Shown: positions 51,953 to 62,275, counted from the stretch's first letter. The stretch: 62,592 nucleotides of DNA from Flemingiibacterium sp045600005 (GCA_045600005.1 JAZRXB010000296.1:1-62592), one strand, 5' to 3'. Translations and numbers: made by a program. Notes: generated by a model not told the origin, from the letters alone.

Positions 51953-52536
51953 AACGAAGCATTATTCTGGCTTCCGGCTCGCCGCGCCGGCGCGAGCTGC
52001 TCGCCATGATCGGCGCGGACTATACGGTGCGCTGCGCCGACTGCGATGAGAACTGCGCGCTCGCCGACCCGCGGGAATACGTGAAGGAGCTGGCGCTGCG
52101 AAAGGCAAGGGCTGCCGCGGCGCTGTCGGCAGAGGAAATGGAGAACGGCGCTCTCGTACTCGGCGCGGACACGGTGGTTTACGACGGGGCGAGGATCCTC
52201 GGCAAGCCGTCCGGACGGGAGGAAGCGGTCGAGACCGTATTGTCTCTGGCAGGACGGGAGCATTCCGTTTTTACCGGCGTCGCGCTGGTCGGACGGGAAG
52301 GCTTCGCCGCCGACGCGGTGGAGACGAAGGTGCGGTTCGGGGACATTTCCCGCGCCGAGGCGGAACGCTACGCCGCGACCGGTGAACCGCTCGACAAGGC
52401 GGGAAGCTACGGCATTCAGGGGATCGGCGGCGTTTTCGTGACCTCGCTGACAGGAGATTATTACAATGTGGTCGGTCTGCCGGTCGCAAGACTGCGCGTC
52501 ATGCTCGCCGAACGGTTCGGCTGCGAGCTGTTCTGA
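51949..52536 (+). CDS. maf: Maf family nucleotide pyrophosphatase
   Basis: 195 residues. House-cleaning enzyme that hydrolyses modified or canonical dTTP/UTP-type nucleotides. IILASGSPRRRELLAMIG, GADTVVYDGARILGKP, HSVFTGVAL, and DKAGSYGIQGIGGVFVTSLTGDYYNVVGLP are the full family motif set. ATGA overlap with recG implies coupling. In many bacteria maf sits next to mreB, as here. Confidence 0.96.
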   Translation: MKRSIILASGSPRRRELLAMIGADYTVRCADCDENCALADPREYVKELALRKARAAAALSAEEMENGALVLGADTVVYDGARILGKPSGREEAVETVLSLAGREHSVFTGVALVGREGFAADAVETKVRFGDISRAEAERYAATGEPLDKAGSYGIQGIGGVFVTSLTGDYYNVVGLPVARLRVMLAERFGCELF

Positions 52537-52566
52537 CCGGTCTGACGGAAGGAAAGGTGAAGTCAG

Positions 52567-53526
52567 ATGGCTGTTACCATTGGTCTTGATCTGGGAAACG
52601 ACAATACCCGCATCTGTCTTGCGGGAGAAGGGATCATTCTGAACGAACCGTCGGTCGCGGCGGTGGACGCGGAAGGAAACGTCCTCTCGGTCGGCAGACG
52701 GGCGCTGCTCACGGCGTCGCGCGCGCCGGGAACGGTGACGCTGCGCAGACCGCTCGAAAACGGCGTGATCTCCGACTTTGATCTGACGGCAGAGGTATTG
52801 GACCGCTTTCTCGAAACGGCGGTCCCGCGGACGCGCAAGAACGTCATTGCGGCGGTCCGCTGCGGGCTGGGACGCGAATCGCGCGACCTCTTATTCGACG
52901 CGCTGGACGATTGCAGCACGGGAAAGATCAGTCTGATCGAATCGCCGCTCTGCGCGGCAAAGTATTTCGGGCTGCGTCCGGACGGAGACGGCGGACGGGA
53001 CGGCGCGATCCTCTGCGACGTCGGTGCGGACGGGACCGAAGCGGTCTATCTGCGCGGCAGGGATTTTTTGCGGGTCGTCAACGGCTTCCCCGGCGGAAAC
53101 GGCGCGGACAGCTCCATACGCGACCGTCTGCGCAGAAAATACGGGCTGGTCGTCTCACCCGAAAGCGCACGGGAGGCAAAGCACCGGCTCGACCTGACCT
53201 CTGCCGACCGGCAGCCGGTCACGATGCGGGGACTTGACGCGGCGACGGGAATGCCGAAACAGACGGAGATCCCGCTCACCGATCTTCTGAACGGCGCCGC
53301 GCCGCAGATCATCGGACCGAAGCAGTGCCTCGAACGTCTGCTGACCAATCTGCCGAAGCAGGGCGGAACGGAATCGGTGGCGGAGAAGATCTATCTGTAC
53401 GGCGGCGGTGTGTCGCTGCCGGGAGCGGGACGTTATATCGGCGCCAAGCTCGAACGCGGGATCACCTTGGCGGAACAGCCCGGAACGGCTGTGATCGCCG
53501 GACTTCAGGCGCTGCTTGAAGAATGA
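52567..53526 (+). CDS. MreB/Mbl-like actin-fold protein, divergent
   Basis: 319 residues, about 20 shorter than a typical MreB. The phosphate-1 segment GLDLGNDNTRICLAGEG and ILNEPSVAAVDAEG fit MreB, with NDNT for the usual TANT. The phosphate-2 region reads CDVGADGTEAVYL, where MreB has a glycine-rich DIGGGTT, so nucleotide binding may be altered. The adenosine motif LYGGGVSLPGAGRYIGAKLE is close to normal. No mreC or mreD follows. It may be an MreB paralogue of the maf-mreB locus or the only MreB with drifted motifs. Function in cell shape is inferred. Confidence 0.85.
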   Translation: MAVTIGLDLGNDNTRICLAGEGIILNEPSVAAVDAEGNVLSVGRRALLTASRAPGTVTLRRPLENGVISDFDLTAEVLDRFLETAVPRTRKNVIAAVRCGLGRESRDLLFDALDDCSTGKISLIESPLCAAKYFGLRPDGDGGRDGAILCDVGADGTEAVYLRGRDFLRVVNGFPGGNGADSSIRDRLRRKYGLVVSPESAREAKHRLDLTSADRQPVTMRGLDAATGMPKQTEIPLTDLLNGAAPQIIGPKQCLERLLTNLPKQGGTESVAEKIYLYGGGVSLPGAGRYIGAKLERGITLAEQPGTAVIAGLQALLEE

Positions 53527-53554
53527 TCCGCTCCTTCTCAATTTCAGTACATAA

Positions 53555-53652
53555 GGCAACCTCTAAAAATTCATGAAGAAGAAAAACAAAACCCGATACG
53601 ATGGGTATCGCGTTTTGTTTTTCCACGGATTTTTGAATTTTTAGAGGTAACC
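53555..53652. repeat. 98-bp nested inverted repeat
   Basis: Outer arms 53555-53573 and 53634-53652 (19 bp, 2 mismatches), inner arms 53581-53599 and 53605-53623 (19 bp, 1 mismatch), loop GATGG. The whole gap between the MreB-like and MBOAT genes is this element. It has no coding capacity and resembles a MITE. Fifteen bases of the right inner part recur at 32240-32254. Confidence 0.85.
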
Positions 53653-53673
53653 ATAAGAAAGGGAAGACCCGAT

Positions 53674-55086
53674 ATGGTATTTTCAAGTCTTGAGTTCCTG
53701 TTCCTGTTTCTGACGGTCACGCTGGCGGTCTACTTTCTGGTCCCGCTCCGCGCGCGCAACATCGTTCTGCTGATCGTCAGCCTGATCTTCTACGGCTGGG
53801 GCGAACCGGTCTATGTGTTCCTCATGATGTTCACGATCACGGTCGACTACGTGTTCGGACGGCTCGTCGAGGTGAATCTGGCAAAGAACGACCGAAAACG
53901 CGCAAAGACGATGATGATCCTGAGTATCGTCATCAATCTGGCGATCCTCGGCTTCTTCAAATATTATGATTTCTTCGTGTCCAATCTGCGGCTGATCCCG
54001 GGACTGTCCGGACTGCCGTTACTCGGTCTGGAGCTGCCCATCGGCATCTCCTTCTACACGTTCCAGGCGCTCTCCTATGTCATCGACGTATACCGCGGCG
54101 ACACAGGGGCGCAGCACAGCGTCGCGGCGTTCGGCGCTTACGTCACGCTGTATCCGCAGCTGATCGCCGGTCCGATCGTCCGCTACAAGGACGTGGACGA
54201 CCAGCTGGCGGTGAGAGAACACTCTCTGCCGCGCTTTGCCGCCGGTACGCGCATTTTCGTCGCCGGTATGGGCAAGAAGGTGCTGCTTGCGAACATGGCG
54301 GGGCAGCTGTGGGAGTATTTCAAAGCCGCGCCGCTGACCGAACGGACGGTGCTGGGCGGCTGGATGGGCATGATCTGCTACGCCTTCCAGATCTATTTTG
54401 ACTTCTCCGGCTACTCGGACATGGCGATCGGGCTTGGCAAAATGATCGGGTTCGATTTCCTCGAAAACTTCAATTATCCTTATATTTCAAAGAGCATCAC
54501 CGAGTTCTGGCGCAGATGGCATATTTCGCTGGGCACATGGTTCCGCGAGTACGTCTATATTCCGCTCGGCGGCAACCGCTGTTCCAGAGCAAAGCAGCTG
54601 CGTAACATCTTTGTCGTCTGGTTCTTGACCGGCTTCTGGCACGGCGCGAGCTGGAACTACATTCTGTGGGGACTCTACTATTTCGTACTGCTGATGATCG
54701 AGAAGACCTTCCTGCTCGAAAAGCTCAAAAAAGCGCCCGTGTTTGTATCGCGGTTCTACACGCTGTTCTTCGTGCTGTTCGGCTGGCTGCTGTTCGTGTT
54801 CGAGGATCTGTCTGCGGGCATGGTGTGGCTGGGCAATATGTTCGGCGTCGGCGTGTGCGGCTTTGCGAGCGGGCTGGACGTTTACAACCTCGTGCGCAAC
54901 CTGATCTTCTTCGTCATTCTCGGCGTCGCGTCCACGCCGCTCCCGAAGAAGCTGTGGAGCGCGTTCTGCGAAAAATTCCGTGCTGCGCAGTATGTCAGAG
55001 CCTTCGGCACGACCGCTCTGCTGCTCGTCTGCATGGCGTATCTCGTGGATTCCTCGTTCAATCCGTTCTTATATTTCCGTTTCTGA
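53674..55086 (+). CDS. MBOAT family O-acyltransferase (DltB/AlgI type)
   Basis: 470 residues, about ten transmembrane segments. Membrane acyltransferase that moves an acyl group across the membrane to a polysaccharide. Catalytic His323 lies in GFWHGASWNYILWGLYY; the conserved FRRWHISL-type motif reads TEFWRRWHISLGTWFREYVY, and PLGGNRCSRAKQLRN follows. Acts with the DHHW-family protein encoded 19 bases downstream, as AlgI works with AlgJ/AlgX in alginate O-acetylation. The target is probably a cell-surface polymer, but which one is unknown. The ATG follows AAGAAAGGGAAG. Confidence 0.94.
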   Translation: MVFSSLEFLFLFLTVTLAVYFLVPLRARNIVLLIVSLIFYGWGEPVYVFLMMFTITVDYVFGRLVEVNLAKNDRKRAKTMMILSIVINLAILGFFKYYDFFVSNLRLIPGLSGLPLLGLELPIGISFYTFQALSYVIDVYRGDTGAQHSVAAFGAYVTLYPQLIAGPIVRYKDVDDQLAVREHSLPRFAAGTRIFVAGMGKKVLLANMAGQLWEYFKAAPLTERTVLGGWMGMICYAFQIYFDFSGYSDMAIGLGKMIGFDFLENFNYPYISKSITEFWRRWHISLGTWFREYVYIPLGGNRCSRAKQLRNIFVVWFLTGFWHGASWNYILWGLYYFVLLMIEKTFLLEKLKKAPVFVSRFYTLFFVLFGWLLFVFEDLSAGMVWLGNMFGVGVCGFASGLDVYNLVRNLIFFVILGVASTPLPKKLWSAFCEKFRAAQYVRAFGTTALLLVCMAYLVDSSFNPFLYFRF

Positions 55087-55105
55087 GAGGGGGAGCTGAT
55101 CTATC

Positions 55106-56287
55106 ATGAAAAAGAAATACGATCCCTGCGATCTCATCACGACAGCCGGACTTCTTATCGTGATCTTCGGTTTCTCGCTCGCCACGTTCCTCACGCCGGA
55201 CGTCGGCTTCTCGGAGGACGAGAACCGGATGCTCCAGCAGAAGCCGAAATTCTCCCTCACCGCGCTTGCCGACGGCAGCTTCACAAAGCAGATCGCCGAC
55301 TACTGTTCCGACCAGATCCCGCTGCGCGGACTGTTCGTCGGGACGAAATCGGTGATGGAGCTTGCCTTGCAGAAGCAGGAGAACGACGACGTGCTGCTCG
55401 GAAAGAACGGCGTCATCGCGGCAAAGGACGATTATCCCGACTACGCGCAGATCGACAAGAACCTCAAGGCGGTCAACCGCTTCGCCGGTGCGCTGGGCGA
55501 TGATATCACGTTCGACATTGCGATCGCCGGGCGTGTACAGGACGTGCTGGCAGAGAGCCTCCCGGCGCTCTATCCGGCAAAGGAAGTGACGAAAAAGACC
55601 TTCTCGTATGTTTATGAGAAGCTGGACGGTCCCCGCTGCATCGAGCTGCTGGAACCGCTGAAAGCACGTGCGGACGCGGGCGAGTACGTCTACTACCGCA
55701 CCGATCATCACTGCACGACGCTCGGCGCGTACTACGCCTATGTCGAGCTGATGAAGGCGTGGGGCATGGAGCCGCATCCGCTCGATTATTTCACGGTCGA
55801 GACGGCGAGTACGGAGTTTTACGGCACCACATGGTCGAAAGCCGGGATGCGCTGGACCGAGCCGGACACGATCGAGCTGTTCCGTTATCCGGGCGACTCC
55901 GAGCTGCTCTGCGAGATGCCGTATAAGGACTCCGTTCCGGACATGGACGGGTTATACGACCGCTCGTATCTGTCGGTCAAGGACAAGTACAGCGTCTTTA
56001 TCAGCGGCAACAACGCGCTGACCGAGATCTATCCCGCAAAGGGAAGCCCGCTTGACACGGGAAAGCGGGAAAAGCTCGTCCTCATCAAGGACAGCTTCGG
56101 GCATTCGCTCGCGCCCTTCCTCGCCGCGCACTTCGATCTTGAAATCATCGACCTGCGGTATTTCCGCACGACGCCGACGATCGACTTCGTGAAGGAGACC
56201 GGCGCAAAGCGGGTGCTGATCCTCTGCAACATGGACAGCATAGTCAATTCGGATTCGCTGGTCTTACTGAATCTCGGGATCAAATAA
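55106..56287 (+). CDS. DHHW-family protein, partner of the MBOAT acyltransferase
   Basis: 393 residues. One N-terminal membrane helix (about 11-33), then an SGNH-hydrolase-like extracytoplasmic domain. The motif YYRTDHHCTTLGAYYAY (Asp200, His201, His202) gives the DHHW family name; here the fourth residue is Cys rather than Trp. KDSFGHSLAPFLAAHFD carries the likely catalytic Ser. In known AlgJ/AlgX-like proteins this domain transfers acetyl to the polysaccharide. It starts 19 bases after the MBOAT gene and ends at a strong terminator, so the two form a transcription unit. Confidence 0.92.
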   Translation: MKKKYDPCDLITTAGLLIVIFGFSLATFLTPDVGFSEDENRMLQQKPKFSLTALADGSFTKQIADYCSDQIPLRGLFVGTKSVMELALQKQENDDVLLGKNGVIAAKDDYPDYAQIDKNLKAVNRFAGALGDDITFDIAIAGRVQDVLAESLPALYPAKEVTKKTFSYVYEKLDGPRCIELLEPLKARADAGEYVYYRTDHHCTTLGAYYAYVELMKAWGMEPHPLDYFTVETASTEFYGTTWSKAGMRWTEPDTIELFRYPGDSELLCEMPYKDSVPDMDGLYDRSYLSVKDKYSVFISGNNALTEIYPAKGSPLDTGKREKLVLIKDSFGHSLAPFLAAHFDLEIIDLRYFRTTPTIDFVKETGAKRVLILCNMDSIVNSDSLVLLNLGIK

Positions 56288-56290
56288 CGA

Positions 56291-56331
56291 AAAACGAAGG
56301 GTCCTGCCGTGCGGCAGGATCCTTCGTTTTC
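56291..56331. terminator. bidirectional terminator
   Basis: 18-bp stem AAAACGAAGGGTCCTGCC/GGCAGGATCCTTCGTTTT with one G-U pair. Between converging DHHW and SDR genes. Confidence 0.94.
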
Positions 56332-56347
56332 TGTATGTGAAGTCCGA

Positions 56348-57205
56348 TCAGACTCCGGAGTAAGCTGCGAAGCCGCCGTCTACCGGAACGACTACGCCGT
56401 TGACGAAGCCGGAAGCGTTGTTGTCGACCAGCCACAGCAGCGTGCCGATGAGGTCGTCGGTAACGCCGAAGCGGTTCATCGGGGTGTGACCGAGGATCTT
56501 CTGAGAACGTGCGGTGTAAGTGCCGTCGGGGTTGATCAGAAGGTCATGGTTCTGGTTGGTGAGGAAGAAGCCGGGAGCCATCGCGTTGACACGGATGCCG
56601 ACCTTTGCAAAGTGGACGGCGAGCCACTGGGTGAAGTTGGAGACAGCCGCCTTTGCGCCGGAGTAAGCCGGGATTCTGGTGAGCGGACGGAAAGCGTTCA
56701 TCGAGGAGATGTTCAGGATGACCGCGTCGCCCTTCTTCGCCATATCCTGTGCGAAGACCTGCGTCGGAAGAAGCGTGCCGAGGAAGTTGAGGTTGAAGAC
56801 GAATTCGATTCCGGCGGGATCGAGGTCGAAGAAGGTCTTGATGCCTTCGGCGGTGCCTTCGAGGTCTTCGGGATCGAGGGTGTCCTTCGAGGTCGTGCCC
56901 TTCGGATTGTTGCCGCCCGCGCCGTTGAGCAGGATGTCGATCGTGCCGAACTTTTCGAGGATGGTTTCGCGAGCCGCTTCAAGGCTTGCCTTGTCGAGGA
57001 CGTTCGCGCCGACTGCGACAGCGGTGCCGCCGTCAGCGGTGATCTCGTCGACGACCTTCTGTGCGGCGTCGACTCTCAGGTCGCAGACTGCGACCTTCGC
57101 GCCGCTGGCTGCCAGCGCTTTGGCAAATTCGGAGCAGAGAACGCCGCCGCCGCCCGTGACGAGCGCGACTTTACCGCCAAGATCGATCTTGAAAGGAAGT
57201 TTCAT
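56348..57205 (-). CDS. SDR family oxidoreductase, D-mannonate oxidoreductase/fructuronate-reductase-like
   Basis: 285 residues. NAD-binding GKVALVTGGGGVLCSEFAKA, LLNGAGGNNPKGTTS (the GGNNP form seen in the Firmicutes mannonate oxidoreductases), ISSMNAF with catalytic Ser, and YSGAKAAV (Tyr-x3-Lys). AMAPGFFLTNQN and VVVPVDGGFAAYSGV complete the fold. Likely acts in hexuronate breakdown, but uxaC/uxuA are not nearby. It follows the sensory-rhodopsin-transducer-like gene by 57 bases on the same strand. Substrate assignment is inference. Confidence 0.85.
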   Translation of the reverse strand: MKLPFKIDLGGKVALVTGGGGVLCSEFAKALAASGAKVAVCDLRVDAAQKVVDEITADGGTAVAVGANVLDKASLEAARETILEKFGTIDILLNGAGGNNPKGTTSKDTLDPEDLEGTAEGIKTFFDLDPAGIEFVFNLNFLGTLLPTQVFAQDMAKKGDAVILNISSMNAFRPLTRIPAYSGAKAAVSNFTQWLAVHFAKVGIRVNAMAPGFFLTNQNHDLLINPDGTYTARSQKILGHTPMNRFGVTDDLIGTLLWLVDNNASGFVNGVVVPVDGGFAAYSGV

Positions 57206-57262
57206 GATAAATATCTCCTTTGATATATAAATTGTTCTGTATGAGAGGGTCTGCCGCGCCGG

Positions 57263-57634
57263 TCAGTCGTCGACCGGATAGGCGATGGTGGTCATCAGCG
57301 CAAGCTCCGGCTGCGCGGTGTCAAGCCGGCTGTACTGAACGACGATGGGAGTGTTCGATTCGACCAGCATGGCGTAGGGAACGCCGAGCGGGATGCCTTC
57401 GCCTTCCGCGTTTTTCAGCTTGTCCATGCGGATGTGGTGCGTGCGCATGGAAGGACAGGAGGACGAGAAGGAGGTGTCGGCACCGCGGTCTTCAAAGAAG
57501 AGCGTGAGTTTGATTTCAGCCGTCACTTCGGAGGTGTTGATGACGCAGATCGCTTCGTGGCTGACCTGACGGTTCGAGACCGGGTCGAGGAAGCAGTCGG
57601 GAATGAGCCATGTTTTCCTGCCGTAGGTTTTCAT
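57263..57634 (-). CDS. sensory-rhodopsin-transducer-like (ASRT-like) protein
   Basis: 123 residues, no membrane helix. It matches the Anabaena sensory rhodopsin transducer family: SHEAICVINTSEVTAEIKLT, FFEDRG, MRTHHIRMDKL, VESNTPIVVQYSRLDTAQPE, ALMTTIAYPVDD. In Anabaena the protein is a beta-sandwich tetramer that can bind DNA and sugars; most bacterial homologues have no rhodopsin, and none is seen in this window. It is immediately upstream of the SDR dehydrogenase in a two-gene unit, which hints at sugar-acid metabolism or its control. The ATG has AAAAGGAGACTGATC. Confidence 0.88.
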   Translation of the reverse strand: MKTYGRKTWLIPDCFLDPVSNRQVSHEAICVINTSEVTAEIKLTLFFEDRGADTSFSSSCPSMRTHHIRMDKLKNAEGEGIPLGVPYAMLVESNTPIVVQYSRLDTAQPELALMTTIAYPVDD

Positions 57635-57782
57635 TGGGATCAGTCTCCTTTTCGGTTATTCTATCTTCTATTGTACCTCAGTACGGAGGAAAAGAAAAGA
57701 GGAACCGGCAAAATTTATTGAAAATTTAACCGAAATATAGGAATACGCCCCCAAAACGCCAAAGATTCAGCTTTTGAAGCAA

Positions 57783-57812
57783 ACGTTCCCCCGGCTTTTG
57801 CCGGGGGAACGT
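57783..57812. terminator. terminator of glmS
   Basis: Perfect 13-bp stem ACGTTCCCCCGGC/GCCGGGGGAACGT, TTTT loop. Placed just after the glmS stop on the minus strand. Confidence 0.9.
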
Positions 57813-57834
57813 CCGTGGTTATGAAGGACCGGGA

Positions 57835-59664
<1,830 letters not shown>

Positions 59665-59670
59665 AAATGA

Positions 59671-59689
59671 TCCTTTCATCCCGAAAGGA
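59671..59689 (-). promoter_or_regulatory. hairpin that covers the glmS Shine-Dalgarno
   Basis: Minus strand TCCTTTC/GAAAGGA with a five-base loop (59671-59677/59683-59689). The right arm is the AAAGGA ribosome binding site. It may lower translation in addition to the ribozyme. Confidence 0.45.
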
Positions 59690-59859
59690 CGTTTCCGGTG
59701 TGAGCCGCCGATGCAAATGGATCATGGCATGATCTGTATTCTGCGAACCGCGGCTCCTTTCCGAAGTCCGTTCGGAGGAACGCGGCGCGCGGTCCGCAGG
59801 TGTGCGTCCTGCGTGCCGCGTCTGCCGGAGAGTACCGGCATATTATATAATGTAACTTT

Positions 59860-60030
59860 CAGATTTGTTTATCCGCCGCTTTGTCCCCGGAATTGCTTCC
59901 GGGCTTTGTCTGCGGACTGACGACGAAGCGGACGCTCCGCCGGAAAAATATCCGCCGATAGGGGAAGGCTTTTCCCCTGCTTCGATGATTTTTCTCCTCG
60001 TCAACCGTCGGATGACGGTTCAGGCGCTTT
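59860..60030 (-). ncRNA. glmS ribozyme (glucosamine-6-phosphate-activated self-cleaving riboswitch)
   Basis: On the minus strand the diagnostic core reads AAAGCGCCTGAACCG, a variable stem, GGTTGACGAGGA, then ATCATCGAAG, an internal stem-loop, ATCGGCGGAT and CCGGCGGAGCG. This matches the glmS ribozyme consensus. The expected cleavage site lies between A (60028) and G (60027). The 3' P4 region ends near 59860. Glucosamine-6-phosphate acts as coenzyme for cleavage, and the cut mRNA is then degraded by RNase J. The ribozyme lies 27 bases after the glmM stop and about 195 bases before glmS. Confidence 0.93.
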
Positions 60031-60057
60031 TGAGGTGCTGTCACTCGGACAGACGGA

Positions 60058-61419
60058 TCACTGAGCGTAAGTAGAAAGCTGCTTCTTGATCTTCGCCGCG
60101 GTGTCTTCGGCGATCTTCTCGATAAAAGCGGAGTCGTCGCCTTCCGCCATGACGCGGACGAGCGGTTCGGTTCCGGAGGGACGCGCGATGAGACGTCCGC
60201 CGTTTCCGATGGTCTGCTTGGCTTCTTCGAGGATCCCCTTTATCTCGTAGTCGGTGTAGAACGCGAGCTTTTCTTCCTTTGTGACCTTCAGGTTGATGAT
60301 GAACTGGGGGTAACGGGTCATGACCGATGCGGCGTCCGAGAGCTTTTCGCCGGTGCGCTTGAGCTGAGACAGAAGCTGAACTGCCGTGAGCTGACCGTCG
60401 CCGGTGGTGGAGAAGTCGCGGAAAATGATGTGACCGGACTGTTCGCCGCCGAGATAGTAGTCTTCGAGCAGCATCTCTTCGAGGACGTAGCGGTCGCCGA
60501 CCTTGGTCGCCTCAAAGTGGATGCCGTTGTCCTTGCAGAACTTCGTGAAGCCGAAGTTGGTCATGATCGTGCCGACTACGGTGTTGTTGATCAGCTTGCC
60601 GCGGGATTTCATATCGAGCGCAGTGATCGCCATGATCATGTCGCCGTCCACGTCGCGTCCCTTGTCATCCACGCACAGGCAGCGATCCGCGTCGCCGTCG
60701 AATGCGACGCCCGCGTCGAGCGAATGCTCCAGCACGTATTTGCGCAGACTGTCGAGATGCGTCGAGCCGCAGTTGTCGTTGATGTTGACGCCGTCGGGAG
60801 AAGCGGAGAGAATGTGACAGTTCGCACCGAGTGCTTCAAACAGGAGCTTTGCCGTGCGGCTGGCAGAACCGTTCGCACAGTCGACCGCGATGTTCAGGCC
60901 GTCCAGTGAGCAGATGGCACTCGAACGGATGTGGTCGATGTAATCCTTGACGGCGTGCTCCGCGATCGTGACGCTTCCGATGTTTTCGGGTCTGGCGAGA
61001 CGCGGCGCGGGTGTTCCGTCCAGCACGATGGATTCGATGCGTTCTTCCAGCTCGTCTTCGAGCTTGTAGCCGTCTTCGTTGAAGATCTTGATGCCGTTGA
61101 AGTCGTAGGGGTTGTGCGACGCCGAGATCATGATGCCGGCATGCGCCTTGTACTTGCCGACCAGAAACGCGACCGCAGGCGTGGGGATGACGCCGAGATT
61201 GATGACGTCCGCTCCGACCGAACAGAGACCGGCGGAGAGAGCGCAGGCAAGCATCTGCGACGAAATGCGGGTGTCCATGCCGACCAGTACGGTGGGGAGG
61301 TAACGCCGTCCGCTGGACAGGACCTCTGCCGCTGCGCGGCCGATCTGCATGGCGCGTTCACAGGTCAGTTCGGTGTTCGCTATGCCGCGCACACCGTCAG
61401 TGCCGAATAATCTTCCCAT
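60058..61419 (-). CDS. glmM: phosphoglucosamine mutase
   Basis: 453 residues. Converts glucosamine-6-phosphate to glucosamine-1-phosphate. MGRLFGTDGVRGIAN at the start, catalytic Ser101 in ISASHNPYDFNG, metal-binding DGDADRC, the sugar-binding GGEQSGHII, and C-terminal RPSGTEPLVRVMAEG. It is second in the unit LbetaH-glmM-glmS. The ribozyme in the glmM-glmS gap would cut the transcript and separate glmM from glmS message. The ATG is 19 bases after the upstream stop, with GAAAGGAAC further away than ideal. Confidence 0.98.
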   Translation of the reverse strand: MGRLFGTDGVRGIANTELTCERAMQIGRAAAEVLSSGRRYLPTVLVGMDTRISSQMLACALSAGLCSVGADVINLGVIPTPAVAFLVGKYKAHAGIMISASHNPYDFNGIKIFNEDGYKLEDELEERIESIVLDGTPAPRLARPENIGSVTIAEHAVKDYIDHIRSSAICSLDGLNIAVDCANGSASRTAKLLFEALGANCHILSASPDGVNINDNCGSTHLDSLRKYVLEHSLDAGVAFDGDADRCLCVDDKGRDVDGDMIMAITALDMKSRGKLINNTVVGTIMTNFGFTKFCKDNGIHFEATKVGDRYVLEEMLLEDYYLGGEQSGHIIFRDFSTTGDGQLTAVQLLSQLKRTGEKLSDAASVMTRYPQFIINLKVTKEEKLAFYTDYEIKGILEEAKQTIGNGGRLIARPSGTEPLVRVMAEGDDSAFIEKIAEDTAAKIKKQLSTYAQ

Positions 61420-61438
61420 AGATAATGTAATGTTCCTT

Positions 61439-62107
61439 TCATTGTTTCGGTACGATATTGTCCGGGGCTTTGAAGATGGAATGCGGAGGGATAACGCCGC
61501 GCACGCGGGAAAGAGGGTAGACGTTGGTGTCCGGTCCGATGACAGAACCGGGGCAGAGAACGCTGTTGCATCCGACCTCTACGTTGTCGCCGAGAATGGC
61601 GCCGAACTTTTTGAGTCCGGTCTCAATGACGGGATCGGTCCTGACGGTGACGAGGGTCTTGTCGCTCTTGACGTTGGAGGTGACGGCTCCCGCTCCCATG
61701 TGGGATTTGTAGCCGAGAATCGAATCGCCGACGTAGTTGAAATGGGGGACCTGTACCCTGTCGAACAGGATACAGTTCTTCAGTTCGCAGGAATTGCCGA
61801 CGACCGCGCCCTTGCCGACAACGGCGGAACCGCGGATGTAGGCACAGTGACGTATCTCGGCTTCTTCGTCGATGATGCAGGGCGAACCGATGAAGGCGGT
61901 CGGCGCAACTTTTGCACTGCGTGCGATCCAGATGTTTTCACCGCGCCGCTCATAGACGGTGGGGTCAAGCGTCGGTCCGAGCTTCAGGATGAAGGCACTG
62001 ATCGAAGCAAAGGACTGCCAGGGATAAGGGAACGAGGCGAGGAAGGCGGATGCAATGGTGTGCGACAGGTCAAAGAGCGCTGATGTGGTGATCTGCTTTT
62101 CTACCAT
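61439..62107 (-). CDS. left-handed beta-helix protein, GlmU C-domain-like
   Basis: 222 residues from the ATG at 62107. The hexapeptide pattern (KVAPTAFIGSPCIIDEEAEI, SAVVGKGAVVGNSCEL, KSHMGAGAVTSNV, VEVGCNSVLCPGSVIGPDTN) is a left-handed beta-helix, as in acetyltransferases and in GlmU. There is no N-terminal uridylyltransferase domain. A helical segment (about 1-60) precedes it. With glmM and glmS downstream, it could acetylate glucosamine-1-phosphate or act in another sugar-nucleotide step; this is inference. Its own promoter lies upstream, with AAAGGAGTC about 13 bases before the ATG. Confidence 0.8.
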   Translation of the reverse strand: MVEKQITTSALFDLSHTIASAFLASFPYPWQSFASISAFILKLGPTLDPTVYERRGENIWIARSAKVAPTAFIGSPCIIDEEAEIRHCAYIRGSAVVGKGAVVGNSCELKNCILFDRVQVPHFNYVGDSILGYKSHMGAGAVTSNVKSDKTLVTVRTDPVIETGLKKFGAILGDNVEVGCNSVLCPGSVIGPDTNVYPLSRVRGVIPPHSIFKAPDNIVPKQ

Positions 62108-62180
62108 AAAAAATAGTTGACTCCTTTCTGCGGCGCTGAGCCGCGTATTATCCGGCTTGAAAGAAAGACCGAACAATATA

Positions 62181-62210
62181 TTATATCATGGAGCAGGAAA
62201 ATGTGTCAAG
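62181..62210 (-). promoter_or_regulatory. promoter of the LbetaH-glmM-glmS operon
   Basis: Minus strand TTGACA (62205-62210), 18-base spacer, TATAAT (62181-62186). Confidence 0.88.
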
Positions 62211-62275
62211 AAAACAGATGTAACTTATACGTAAAATATGCGGATGAGAAAAATAAGAAAATTTTGAAAAAGGGG

